From Chelatococcus sp. (GTDB lineage: Bacteria > Pseudomonadota > Alphaproteobacteria > Rhizobiales > Beijerinckiaceae): DNA of 64,000 bases. Below the pieces are notes generated by a model, which had not been told where the DNA came from, searched no databases, and worked only from the letters and a program-made list of their open reading frames with translations. The position numbers and the translations under genes were made by a program. The DNA lies in the NCBI GenBank assembly GCA_003248805.1, contig QFQY01000029.1:41032-105031 (forward strand), given 5' to 3'. Positions 34,342-43,106 of the stretch are shown here, piece after piece. Positions within the stretch are counted from its first letter, which is position 1, and the number at the start of each line of letters is the position of its first letter.

Positions 34342-35624
34342 GGCGCCACCTCCTTCGGCGGAGCCAGCCGCGCGAAGAGCCTGCGGAACAGCGTCGCCAT
34401 GACGAGCAGCAGCACGCCCGCGACCAGAAAGAACAGGGACTGGTCGAGCAGCGTGCCGATCGTCTGCCAGAGCAGGATCAGGATCGCGAGGCCGAACAGG
34501 CCCGATCCGGCCAGCATCATGCGGCGCACGCCCCCGAGCGAGCCGGCCGCGACGAGCGCGATCGCCGAGAACAGGATCAGGCCGGCGACGGCGATCTTGC
34601 CGACGATGCCGGTGACGATGCCGCTCCAGAAGACAGCCGGCACCAGCAGCGCCAGCAGCAACGCGCAGGCCGCCGGCCAGGCGAAGCGACGCTCCCGCGC
34701 AAGAAACGCCAGCGCGAGGGAAACCGGGATCGCCACAGCATAGGCGGCGAAAACGAACAGATAGGCCCGCCCCGGCTGCGCCATCCCGCGCTCGAGGATG
34801 CGCACGAGCTCGACGGAAAGGCTGAGGGCCAGGCCCATCAGCCCCCACGGCAGGAAGCAGGTCGCGATCGCCGGGCCTCCGCGATCAAGCGCGAGCGCCG
34901 CGACGCCGACGCTCGCGACCGAGATCGCCAGACCATAGGCGAGCAGCCCGTAGTCCCAGTACCGGAACAGGAAATTGCCGGGGAGCATGCCCAGCCAGAT
35001 CAGCAAAGCGAGGACGGCGAGGTGGTGGACGAAGCGGCTCGTCCGCGAGCAGGCGATCCAGAGCGCCGGCAGATACAGCGCCAGGAACGGCAGATGCCGC
35101 GCGCCGTCCGCCTCCGTCCAGCGGCCGATGCTCCAGGCGCAGAGCGCGGCGAAGGCGACGGCGAGCGCACCGTTCGAGCGCAGCAGGAAGGCGACCACGA
35201 GCGCGCCGAGCGCGACCAGCAGGGCTCCGCCCGGCCAGTCCGCCGGCAGATGATACATCTGGCCGACCAGCGCGATGCCGGCCCCGAACAGCAGGACGCC
35301 GCAGGTCGCGGCCGCCTCGGCCCCGCCGGAGGAACCGTTGCGCTCCAGCCGTGCCGAGACGCCGAGCGCCAGCGCCACCGCGAGCACGATCATGCCGAGC
35401 TTCAGGAGCCGCGGGATCTCCTCCCAGTTCGCCGCGACGAAGGCGGCGACGCTGGCGGCGATCAGGAGGCCGCCGAACAGGCCGAGAAGCGCCGGCAGCC
35501 TGAACCCGCCCTCGCCGGCGAGCGAACGGCGGATCGCCGCCGCGCTCTCGGCGCTGACGAGCCCCTCGGCCACCCAGCGAATGAGATCGGCGTCGAGCCG
35601 CTTGCGATAGGACCCCGTCAGCAT
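34338..35624 (-). CDS. DUF2157 polytopic membrane protein
   Basis: Predicted 428-residue protein. A soluble N-terminal helical region (RKRLDADLIRWVAEGLVSAESAAAIRRSL) is followed by about 12 transmembrane helices starting LLGLFGGLLIAASVAAFVAANWEEIPR, the DUF2157 signature. It is the first gene of a two-gene unit with the GDYXXLXY protein. No transport motif is evident. Confidence 0.88.
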   Translation of the reverse strand: MLTGSYRKRLDADLIRWVAEGLVSAESAAAIRRSLAGEGGFRLPALLGLFGGLLIAASVAAFVAANWEEIPRLLKLGMIVLAVALALGVSARLERNGSSGGAEAAATCGVLLFGAGIALVGQMYHLPADWPGGALLVALGALVVAFLLRSNGALAVAFAALCAWSIGRWTEADGARHLPFLALYLPALWIACSRTSRFVHHLAVLALLIWLGMLPGNFLFRYWDYGLLAYGLAISVASVGVAALALDRGGPAIATCFLPWGLMGLALSLSVELVRILERGMAQPGRAYLFVFAAYAVAIPVSLALAFLARERRFAWPAACALLLALLVPAVFWSGIVTGIVGKIAVAGLILFSAIALVAAGSLGGVRRMMLAGSGLFGLAILILLWQTIGTLLDQSLFFLVAGVLLLVMATLFRRLFARLAPPKEVAP

Positions 35625-35799
35625 GCCGCCAATCTGGCATGGCGGCCGGGGGGCTTGCTAGGGCTGCCCGGTCATGCCCGCCTCCGTGGCGAGCATCCCT
35701 GCCGCCTCCGCCGCGCGCATGGCCCGACATGCGCCGCGCGGGCAGGCGCGGCACGGCCGGGGCGAGCCCGACCATGCCGCCGGTTCCAACGGCCTCGCC

Positions 35800-37797
35800 T
35801 CAGGCCGCCTTCGCGGCCTTGCGACGGACGAGATCGGGCGCGGACGCCTCCTCGGTCAGCGCCGCCAGCATCGCGTCGAGCGACAGCACGGTCTGAGCCT
35901 GGCTGCCGAGGCGGCGGACGGTGACGGTCCTCTCCTCCGCCTCGCGCTTGCCGACCGCGAGGATGACCGGGACCTTGGCCAGCGAATGCTCACGCACCTT
36001 GTAGCTGATCTTCTCGTTGCGAAGATCGGCGCGGGCCCTCAGGCCGGCATTCATGCAGGCGATGGTGACCTCCTCGGCATAGGCGTCGGCCTCCGAGACG
36101 ATCGGGCAGACGACGATCTGCTCGGGGGCCAGCCAGAGCGGGAAATGCCCGGCATGGTGCTCGATCAGGATGCCGGTGAAGCGCTCCAGCGAGCCGCAGA
36201 TGGCGCGGTGGACCATGACCGGCTGCTTCTTCTCGCCGTCCGAGCCGATATAGAACGCCCCGAAGCGCTCCGGCAGGTTGAAGTCGACCTGGGTGGTGCC
36301 GCACTGCCAGTCGCGGCCGATGGCGTCGCGCAGGACGTATTCGAACTTGGGGCCGTAGAACGCCCCCTCGCCCGGATTGATCTCGGTCCTGATCTTGCCG
36401 CCGGATTCGCTCGCGATCTGCTCCAGCACCTTCGTCATGACGTCCTCGGCATGGTCCCAGAGCGCGTCGGAGCCGACGCGCTTCTCGGGCCGGGTCGAGA
36501 GCTTGATGACGAGATCCTCGGTGAAGCCGAAATCCGAATAGACCGAGAGGATCAGCTCGTTGATCTTCAGGCACTCGGCGGCGAGCTGCTCCTCGGCACA
36601 GAAGATGTGCGCGTCGTCCTGCGTGAAGCCGCGCACGCGCATCAGGCCATGCAGCGCGCCCGAGGGCTCATAGCGATGCACGGCGCCGAATTCGGCAAGC
36701 CTGATCGGCAGATCGCGATAGCTCTTCAGGCCGTGCTTGAAGATCTGGACATGGCCCGGGCAGTTCATCGGCTTCAGCGCGAACATGCGCTGGTCCTTCT
36801 CCGGATCGCTGGGATGCTCCAGCGCGCCGGCCGATTTCACCGCGAACATGTTGTCCTGGTACCAGCCCCAGTGGCCGGAGGTCTCCCAAAGCGACTTGTC
36901 GAGGATCTGCGGGGCGTTCACCTCCTCATAGTCGGCGGCGAGGCGCCGGCGCATATAGGCGATGATCTCCTGGAACAGGCGCCAGCCCTTGGAGTGCCAG
37001 AAGACGACGCCCGGCCCCTCCTCCTGGAAGTGAAACAGATCCATCTCGCGGCCGAGCTTGCGGTGGTCGCGCTTCTCGGCCTCCTCGATCTGCTTGAGGT
37101 AGGCGTCGAGCTCGTCCTGCTTGGCGAAGGCGGTGGCGTAGATGCGGGTCAGCATGGCGTTGTTGCTGTCGCCGCGCCAATAGGCGCCCGCCGTCTTCAT
37201 GAGCTTGAAGGCGTTGCCGACCTTGCCGACCGAGGTCATGTGCGGGCCGCGGCAGAGGTCGATCCAGTCGCCCTGCGCATACATCTTCAGCGTCTGGTCT
37301 TCCGGAATCGCATCGACGAGCTCGACCTTGTAGGCCTCGCCCTTGGCGGCGAAGAATTCCTTCGCCTTGTCGCGGCTCCACTCTTCCTTGGTGAAGGGTT
37401 TGTCGCGCGCGATGATCTCGCGCATCTTCTTCTCGATCGCCGGGAAGTCCTCGGGCGTGAAGGGCTCGTTGCGCGCGAAATCGTAATAGAAGCCGTTCTC
37501 GATGACCGGGCCGATCGTGACCTGCGTGCCCGGAAAGAGCTCCTGCACCGCCTCGGCGAGCACATGCGCGGCATCGTGCCGGATCAGCTCCAAGGCGCGC
37601 GGATCCTCCCGCGTCAGGAACTCGATCTTCGCGTCGGTGACGATCGGATCGGCGAGGTCGACGACCGTGCCGTCGAGCACCATGGCGACGGTGCGTTTCA
37701 GGAGCGATGGGGAAATGCCGCCGGCGATCTCCTTTCCGGTGATGCCGGAGGAGAATTCGCGCCTGGCGCCGTCGGGAAATGTCAGGGAGATCGTCAT
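35800..37797 (-). CDS. thrS: Threonyl-tRNA synthetase
   Basis: Predicted 665-residue class II synthetase. An N-terminal TGS domain (about residues 1-60) leads into the zinc editing domain (HDAAHVLAEAVQELFPG), the catalytic core with motif 2 (RLAEFGAVHRYEPSGALHGLMRVRGFTQDDAHIFC) and motif 3 (HRAICGSLERFTGILIEHHAG), and the anticodon-binding domain. The ATG at 37797 is preceded by AGGAG; a GTG at 37806 is less likely. It appears monocistronic. I see no T-box upstream. Confidence 0.97.
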   Translation of the reverse strand: MTISLTFPDGARREFSSGITGKEIAGGISPSLLKRTVAMVLDGTVVDLADPIVTDAKIEFLTREDPRALELIRHDAAHVLAEAVQELFPGTQVTIGPVIENGFYYDFARNEPFTPEDFPAIEKKMREIIARDKPFTKEEWSRDKAKEFFAAKGEAYKVELVDAIPEDQTLKMYAQGDWIDLCRGPHMTSVGKVGNAFKLMKTAGAYWRGDSNNAMLTRIYATAFAKQDELDAYLKQIEEAEKRDHRKLGREMDLFHFQEEGPGVVFWHSKGWRLFQEIIAYMRRRLAADYEEVNAPQILDKSLWETSGHWGWYQDNMFAVKSAGALEHPSDPEKDQRMFALKPMNCPGHVQIFKHGLKSYRDLPIRLAEFGAVHRYEPSGALHGLMRVRGFTQDDAHIFCAEEQLAAECLKINELILSVYSDFGFTEDLVIKLSTRPEKRVGSDALWDHAEDVMTKVLEQIASESGGKIRTEINPGEGAFYGPKFEYVLRDAIGRDWQCGTTQVDFNLPERFGAFYIGSDGEKKQPVMVHRAICGSLERFTGILIEHHAGHFPLWLAPEQIVVCPIVSEADAYAEEVTIACMNAGLRARADLRNEKISYKVREHSLAKVPVILAVGKREAEERTVTVRRLGSQAQTVLSLDAMLAALTEEASAPDLVRRKAAKAA

Positions 37798-38077
37798 CGA
37801 TCGCACTCCTGCTCACTCGGGGATACGAGCCCCGTAAGACAAGGCCGGATACATTCGGGGGCTTGCGCCGGGATATCCGTATCCGGGGGAGGATATCGCC
37901 GGGAGCCGGGCCTATACGAGCCCGGGCATCGAGGCAATGGCGGCGAGAGGCGCGGCGGGCTCCCGGCGCCCGGCTCGGAACATTGCCGTTTCGTCATCCT
38001 TCGCCCATCGCGCGGCAAGGCCCCTGCGGGAAAATGCCATGGCCACGACATGTTTCAGCCATGAAGGAGCCCAGCGC

Positions 38078-38302
38078 ATGATCCGCATCCTCACCGCCTC
38101 CGCCGTTCTCGTCCTCACCGCCGGGCCGCTTCTGGCGCAGGAGCGCGGTGCGCTGCGCGACGCCTGCAGCCAGGACGCGGCGACGCTCTGCTCTGGCGTC
38201 AAGCCCGGCGGCGGCCGCATCCTGGCCTGTTTCAAGGAGAAGAGCGCGCAGCTCTCGGAAGGATGCCGCACGGCGCTGAGCCAGGCCCGCACCGCGCGTT
38301 AG
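38078..38302 (+). CDS. Small secreted cysteine-rich repeat protein
   Basis: Predicted 74-residue protein with a signal peptide (MIRILTASAVLVLTAGPLLAQ) and one Cys-rich repeat unit of the form C-x8-C-x(V)PGGGRI-x2-C-x9-LSEGC. Four cysteines probably form two disulfides in the periplasm. Function is unknown. Its TAG stop is supplied by the first bases of RIME-like copy B. Confidence 0.75.
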   Translation: MIRILTASAVLVLTAGPLLAQERGALRDACSQDAATLCSGVKPGGGRILACFKEKSAQLSEGCRTALSQARTAR

Positions 38303-38401
38303 ATCATCGGACCGAATAGCGTATTCGGCCCGATGATCTAACTTCTTGTTCCGGCATCGGCTTTTCCGAAACCGCGCTCCACTTTTCGGGCCGGTGCCCT
38401 A
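38300..38401 (+). repeat. RIME-like two-hairpin repeat, copy B
   Basis: TAGATCATCGGACCGAATA and TATTCGGCCCGATGATCTA form hairpin 1, and GGCATCGGCTTTTCCGAAA with TTTTCGGGCCGGTGCC form hairpin 2. It exactly fills the gap between two convergent genes and forms the stop codons of both: TAG on the plus strand at 38300-38302, and TAG on the minus strand at 38401-38399. Confidence 0.88.
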
Positions 38402-38785
38402 GACATCCGGCTCGACCGGCGGCGTGTTGGTGCCGCACCAGCGGCCATAGGACCAGGGCCGCCACCAGCGGGCGCCGGGCGGCAGTTCCTCGCAGACGAG
38501 GTCGATGCCGCTCGTGCCCAGCGGCGTGCAGCGGCAGATGCGCGCGACGCCGACCCAGCCGCCGCGCCAGAGGCCGAAACGCTGGATCGCCTCGTCGGTG
38601 TATTCCGAGCAGCTCGGCCAATGCCGGCACTGCCGCCCGATCAGCAGCGAGAGGCTGAGCTGGTAGCCGCGGATCGCTCCATGCGCGGCGCGGCGCGGCA
38701 GCCGCGCGAGAAAGGCTGGCGCGGAAAGCCTTTTTTCAGCAAAGAGACGCGACAATGCCGTCTCCGGATCCTCGCGATTCGTCAC
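38399..38785 (-). CDS. yidD: YidD membrane protein insertion efficiency factor
   Basis: Predicted 128-residue YidD. The conserved RGYQLSLSLLIGRQCRHWPSCSEYTDEAIQRFG and ICRCTPLGTSGID are diagnostic. YidD assists YidC-dependent membrane insertion at the cytoplasmic face. It starts at GTG 38785. In related genomes yidD follows the NifU-like scaffold gene; here a PAP2 gene on the other strand lies between them. Confidence 0.93.
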   Translation of the reverse strand: MTNREDPETALSRLFAEKRLSAPAFLARLPRRAAHGAIRGYQLSLSLLIGRQCRHWPSCSEYTDEAIQRFGLWRGGWVGVARICRCTPLGTSGIDLVCEELPPGARWWRPWSYGRWCGTNTPPVEPDV

Positions 38786-38826
38786 GCCGCCCTTATCCGC
38801 TTCTTATCCATCGGTCGAGATGAGCC

Positions 38827-39612
38827 ATGATCCGCGCTGAACGCCCCAGCAAGAGCGCAACCAGCCTTGGTGCCGGCCTCGGCCTGATGCTGGCTCTCGG
38901 TTTCGCCACGCCGGCTTCCGCCCAGCAGCGGGCCAACCTGTTGTGGCTCGAGCCCGGCAAGATCGACGTCGCGCGCATCATCGGCCTGCCGCCGGCGCAG
39001 GGAACGCCCGAGGCGAAGGCCGAATTCGAGCAGGTGCTCCAGATCACGCTCAACCGCACGCCGGAGCGCGAGAAGGCCGCCATCGCCGACCAGTACCAGA
39101 CCGTCGCGCGCTTTCTGGACGGCATCGAGCATTCCTATGTCGACAACGCGCATCGCGAAGTCCGCCTGTTGTTCCGCGAGGCGCAGATCGAGCTGTCCAT
39201 CGTGCTCCTCAGCGTGCGCCGCCTGACCAACCGGCCCCGTCCCTTCACGGTCTGGAACAAGGTCCGGGTCAAGCCTTGCCCCGGCGCGAGGCCGGAGGGC
39301 AGCTCCTTCCCGGCCGGGCACGCCGCGACCGCCGCACTCTACGCCGACCTGCTGACGCAGGCCGCCCCGGAACTCGCCGAGCGCTTCGAGGAGCGCGTGA
39401 AGAGCTACACCGAGAGCCGGCTGGTCTGCGGCTTCCACTATCCCAGCGATCTCGTCGCAGGCGACAAGGTCGGGCGTGCCGTCGCCAAGGCGCTGCTGGC
39501 CGACCGAGCCTTCCGCACCCGCTTCGACGAGACCGTTCCCGAGATCCGGCAGGCGCTCGGTCTGAAGCAGGTCACGCAGCAGCCTCCCGCCGCTTCGCCT
39601 CGATCTGGCTGA
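38827..39612 (+). CDS. PAP2-family (class A) acid phosphatase, periplasmic
   Basis: Predicted 261-residue phosphatase. A signal peptide ends at ATPASAQ. The three PAP2 motifs are present: RRLTNRPRP, SSFPAGHAATAALY (PxGH) and SRLVCGFHYPSDLVAG (SRxxxGxHxPxD). Such enzymes hydrolyse phosphomonoesters or lipid phosphates outside the cytoplasm. Its 3' end overlaps the convergent NifU-like gene by 41 bp. It is divergent from yidD. Confidence 0.9.
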   Translation: MIRAERPSKSATSLGAGLGLMLALGFATPASAQQRANLLWLEPGKIDVARIIGLPPAQGTPEAKAEFEQVLQITLNRTPEREKAAIADQYQTVARFLDGIEHSYVDNAHREVRLLFREAQIELSIVLLSVRRLTNRPRPFTVWNKVRVKPCPGARPEGSSFPAGHAATAALYADLLTQAAPELAERFEERVKSYTESRLVCGFHYPSDLVAGDKVGRAVAKALLADRAFRTRFDETVPEIRQALGLKQVTQQPPAASPRSG

Positions 39613-40018
39613 TCGCGTCGACCACGGCGTCGAAGGTCAGCATGGTGGAGGCGTGGCGGGCCTTGTACTCGCGCACCGGCACCAGAACCTCGAGATCGCT
39701 CCACTTGCCCGCCGGGGGCTCGGCGCCCTGCTTCAGGATCGCCAGCGCCTGCTCGCGAACCTCCCGCAGCTCCGCCGCCGTCGCCCCGACGACATGGCGC
39801 GCCATGATCGAGGACGAGGCCTGGCCGAGGGCGCAGGCCTTCACCTCATGGCCGAAGCCGGTGACGACATCCCCTTCCATGGTGACATCGACCGTCACCG
39901 TCGAGCCGCATAGTTTCGAGTGCGCCCGCGCCGTCGCGTCGGGAGCCGCGAGACGCTGCAGCAGCGGAATGTTCGCCGCCAGGGAGAGGATGCGCTTGTT
40001 ATAGACGTCGCTGAGCAT
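39572..40018 (-). CDS. NifU/IscU-like iron-sulfur scaffold protein
   Basis: Predicted 148-residue scaffold homologue. DVYNKRILSLAAN opens the fold; cysteines occur in SKLCGSTVTV (Cys36) and KACALGQASSSI (Cys62). The third ligand cysteine of IscU/SufU appears to be serine here (YKARHASTMLTF). It may therefore bind a cluster or zinc differently or serve another Fe-S role. ATG 40018 is the natural start. It is divergent from folE, a usual neighbour in Hyphomicrobiales. Confidence 0.85.
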   Translation of the reverse strand: MLSDVYNKRILSLAANIPLLQRLAAPDATARAHSKLCGSTVTVDVTMEGDVVTGFGHEVKACALGQASSSIMARHVVGATAAELREVREQALAILKQGAEPPAGKWSDLEVLVPVREYKARHASTMLTFDAVVDAISQIEAKRREAAA

Positions 40019-40192
40019 ATGTGCTTCTCCGCGAGGCCGGTGCGACCGGCACGCCGGCGCAATATAGGATGGCATGGCGGCGGACGGGAGAGTTCCCGGC
40101 ATGCCGCGGGAAACTTGTCGGAGCCTCACGCGGGACGGTGGTCCAGGAGCCACCCTTCGACGTAGAAGCTGCATTGTAACGGGAGGCACCAC

Positions 40193-40834
40193 ATGAACCC
40201 TGTGGTTAAGTCCTTGTCCGTCGAGCGGGCGATCAGCCCCTCCGCAGACAAGTTCCTGATCAAGCAGCCGTCGCAGGAGGAGGCCGAGGCCGCCATCCGC
40301 ACGCTGATCCTCTGGGCCGGCGACGATCCGCAGCGCGAGGGGCTGGCGGAGACGCCGCGCCGTGTCGCGAAGGCCTTCCGCGAATTCTACAAGGGCTATG
40401 ACGAGGACCCGCACGAGGTTCTCGATCGCGTCTTCGAGGAGGTCGAGGGCTATCAGGACATGATCCTGGTGCGCGACATTCCGTTCTATTCGCATTGCGA
40501 GCACCACATGGTGCCCTTCGTCGGCAAGGCCCATATCGGCTACTATCCCTCGAAGGGGGTCGTCGGCCTGTCGAAGCTGGCCCGCGTCGTGGACGTCTTC
40601 GCGCGCCGCCTGCAGACGCAGGAGACGATGACGGCGCAGATCGCCAAGGCCGTCGAACAGGCGCTGGAGCCGCGCGGCGTCGCCGTGCTGGTCGAGGCCG
40701 AGCACATGTGCATGTCGATGCGCGGCGTGCGCAAGCAGGGCTCCTCCACCATGACGACGCAGTATACCGGCGTCTTCAGGGAGCCGGCGGAGCAGGTCCG
40801 CTTCTTCACGATGGTGAAGTCGCCGGGGCTGTAG
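40193..40834 (+). CDS. folE: GTP cyclohydrolase I
   Basis: Predicted 213-residue FolE, first enzyme of tetrahydrofolate synthesis. The zinc and active-site motif SHCEHHMVPFVGKAHIGYYP and the later EAEHMCMSMRGVRKQGS (third Zn ligand Cys) are complete. The cytoplasmic enzyme is normally a decamer. GGGAGG precedes the ATG at 40193. It is followed by hisI in the same direction with a 86-nt gap. Confidence 0.96.
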   Translation: MNPVVKSLSVERAISPSADKFLIKQPSQEEAEAAIRTLILWAGDDPQREGLAETPRRVAKAFREFYKGYDEDPHEVLDRVFEEVEGYQDMILVRDIPFYSHCEHHMVPFVGKAHIGYYPSKGVVGLSKLARVVDVFARRLQTQETMTAQIAKAVEQALEPRGVAVLVEAEHMCMSMRGVRKQGSSTMTTQYTGVFREPAEQVRFFTMVKSPGL

Positions 40835-40879
40835 GCGGGCCTTCCGCGAAAGCCTCGTCGCTTACGCTGCGCGCGCGTT

Positions 40880-40893
40880 CCCGCTATAGCGGG
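40880..40893. promoter_or_regulatory. 14-bp palindrome before hisI
   Basis: CCCGCTATAGCGGG is a perfect palindrome 27 nt before the hisI ATG at 40921. It could be an operator or a small mRNA hairpin; there is no T-tract. Confidence 0.35.
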
Positions 40894-40920
40894 ACCGCCT
40901 CGCCTCAACCCGGTATGCCG

Positions 40921-41325
40921 ATGTCGACCTTTCCCTCCGCCCCGGACAAGACGGCCCTCGAGGAGGGCCCCATCCTGGCTCCGCGTTTCGACGCGCATGG
41001 ACTCGTGACCTGCGTGACGACCGAGGCCGATACGGGCGAGGTGCTGATGGTCGCCCATATGAACGCCGAGGCCCTGATGCGCAGCATCGAGACCGGCGAG
41101 GCCTGGTACTGGTCACGCTCGCGCAAGGAGCTCTGGCACAAGGGCGCGACCAGCGGGCAGATCCAGACCATCGTCGAGATGCGGGTGGACTGCGACCAGG
41201 ACGCCATCCTGCTGAAGGTCAAGGTCGCCGGCGACGGCGGATGCTGCCACACCGGCCGGAGATCCTGCTTCTACCGGATCCAGCCGCTCGCGGCCGCCGG
41301 AGCGGGTCCGCTCGTCTTCGCCTGA
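40921..41325 (+). CDS. hisI: Phosphoribosyl-AMP cyclohydrolase
   Basis: Predicted 134-residue HisI, third step of histidine biosynthesis. MVAHMNAEALMRSIETGEAWYWSRSRKELWHKGATSG and the metal-binding DCDQDAI and GCCHTGRRSCFY (Zn cysteines) are complete. No HisE domain is fused. ATG 40921 is chosen; ATG 40915 is two codons upstream in frame. Confidence 0.95.
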   Translation: MSTFPSAPDKTALEEGPILAPRFDAHGLVTCVTTEADTGEVLMVAHMNAEALMRSIETGEAWYWSRSRKELWHKGATSGQIQTIVEMRVDCDQDAILLKVKVAGDGGCCHTGRRSCFYRIQPLAAAGAGPLVFA

Positions 41326-41486
41326 CGGAGTGCAGCCCCGGCGCGCCTCCCCGGACGCCGCCTCATGACCGCCATCTCATGGCCGCCGCCTCGCCGAGGC
41401 AGGTTCATGTTTTCCTCATGTCACGTCATCATGATCCCCTGACTGCGGATGCGGGGCGTCCTGAGCTGAGGCGAGGCGGGTCTGAC

Positions 41487-42476
41487 GTGGCGAGAATCGA
41501 TCCGGAGATGCAGGACCAGACCGTCGAGGCCGTGCCGCGCCGGGCGCGGCCGCGGATCGGTCTGGCCCTGGGCGGCGGCGCGGCGCGCGGCTGGGCGCAT
41601 ATCGGGGTGCTCGAGGTCCTGACCGAAGCGGGCTATGCGCCCGACGTCATCGCCGGCACCTCGATCGGCGCCGTGGTCGGCGGCTGCTTCGCGGCCGGCA
41701 AGATGCCCGAGTTGGCGCAGTTCGCCATGACCCTGACCAAGCGCCGGGTCGTCGGCCTGATGGATTTCCATATCGGCGGAGCGGGGCTGATCTCGGGCGG
41801 GCGGCTGAGGCGGCTGCTCGAGCTCGACCTCGGTCCGATCCGGATCGAGGAGCTGCCGCTGCGCTTCGTCGCCATCGCGACAGAACTCGGCTCCGGCCAC
41901 GAGATCTGGCTGACGCGGGGGCCGGTGGTCGAGGCCCTGCGCGCGTCCTATGCGCTGCCCGGCGTCTTCGACCCGGTCAAGCTCGGCGGGCGCTGGCTCA
42001 TGGACGGCGCGCTGGTCAACCCGGTCCCCGTCACGGCCGCCCGGGCGCTGGGCGCCGACATCGTGATCTGCGTCAACCTGAACTCCGACCTCGCCGGACG
42101 CGGCACCGTGATCCAGAGCCACGACGCCGAGCCCGATCACGTCGTTCCGGAACTCGACGTCACGCCGAATTCACGCTGGCTCGGCGGTTTCAGCGGCGCT
42201 GCCCAGCGCCTGCGCGGCCTCGTCGGCCGGCCGGAGGAGCGGCCCGGCCTGGCCGGCGTCATGATCGACGCCTTCAACATCACGCAGGACCGGATTTCGC
42301 GCTCGCGGCTCGCCGGCGACCCGCCGGACGCGACCATCGGACCGCGCCTCGGCCGTGTCGGCCTGTTCGATTTCCATCGCGCGGCCGAGATCATGGAACT
42401 CGGCCGCCAGGCCGCTAGGCGCGCGCTCGACGACATCGCCGCGGTGATCGCCGCCAACCCCGTGGCGGCGGACTGA
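41487..42476 (+). CDS. Patatin-like phospholipase (RssA type)
   Basis: Predicted 329-residue patatin-fold serine hydrolase. The oxyanion loop GLALGGGAARGWAHIGVL, the nucleophile elbow GTSIGAVVGG and the catalytic Asp in WLMDGALVNPVPV form the Ser-Asp dyad. The C-terminal third is family-specific. Substrates are likely phospholipids or acylglycerols. GTG 41487 follows a GAGGCGGG ribosome site; ATG 41508 is an alternative. Confidence 0.88.
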   Translation: MARIDPEMQDQTVEAVPRRARPRIGLALGGGAARGWAHIGVLEVLTEAGYAPDVIAGTSIGAVVGGCFAAGKMPELAQFAMTLTKRRVVGLMDFHIGGAGLISGGRLRRLLELDLGPIRIEELPLRFVAIATELGSGHEIWLTRGPVVEALRASYALPGVFDPVKLGGRWLMDGALVNPVPVTAARALGADIVICVNLNSDLAGRGTVIQSHDAEPDHVVPELDVTPNSRWLGGFSGAAQRLRGLVGRPEERPGLAGVMIDAFNITQDRISRSRLAGDPPDATIGPRLGRVGLFDFHRAAEIMELGRQAARRALDDIAAVIAANPVAAD

Positions 42477-42495
42477 CGCGGCGCTCGCGCGCCGG

Positions 42496-42927
42496 TCAGG
42501 CCATCGCGATATAATCGCGCATCGCCCGGCTCTCCGCCTCGATCGCGGCGACGCGGTGCTTCACGACGTCGCCGATCGAGACCAGCCCCACCACCCGGCC
42601 GCTCTCCACCACGGGCACGTGGCGGAAACGACCCGTCGTCATGATTTCCATCAGCTCGTCGATGCTCGTCTGCGTCCGGCAGGTCACGACCTTGGCCGTC
42701 ATCGCCCGCGACACCGGCGTCTCCAGCGCGGCCGCGCCGCTCTCGCCGAGCACCCGGATGATGTCGCGCTCGGACAGAATGCCGAGCAGCGCGCCGTCGG
42801 CGCCCATCACGACGACCGCCCCGATCCGCCGCTCGCTCAGGGTCCGGACCGCGTCCCCGAGCGTCCGATGCGGCTGCACCGAAACGACGTCACGGCCCTT
42901 GTGACCGAGTAGCTGTTCGACATGCAT
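42496..42927 (-). CDS. Tandem CBS-domain protein
   Basis: Predicted 143-residue protein made almost entirely of two CBS motifs (SVQPHRTLGDAVRTLSERRIGAVVVM; TCRTQTSIDELMEIMTTGRFRHVPVVESG). CBS pairs bind adenine nucleotides and act as energy sensors. A strong site (AGGAGG) precedes the ATG at 42927. It is convergent with the patatin gene, and no partner enzyme is adjacent. Confidence 0.9.
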   Translation of the reverse strand: MHVEQLLGHKGRDVVSVQPHRTLGDAVRTLSERRIGAVVVMGADGALLGILSERDIIRVLGESGAAALETPVSRAMTAKVVTCRTQTSIDELMEIMTTGRFRHVPVVESGRVVGLVSIGDVVKHRVAAIEAESRAMRDYIAMA

Positions 42928-43106
42928 GTTCGTTCCTCCTGGGACATGGCGCCGTTGTCCGGCACTCGTTTCACGCGCTTCCGGTCGCCGTCGAGGCAGA
43001 CGCCTCGCCGCTTCGGCGCCGGAACGCTGGATGCGCAACTGTGAGCGAAGACCGTGGCGCCGGCAAGGCTCGCGAGGAGGCCAGCGATCAGGCTCGCGGG
43101 GACGCC

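Noticed and set aside
37798..38077. T-box or other riboswitch upstream of thrS
   Set aside because: T-boxes are not expected in this group, and I find no specifier-loop or antiterminator structure.
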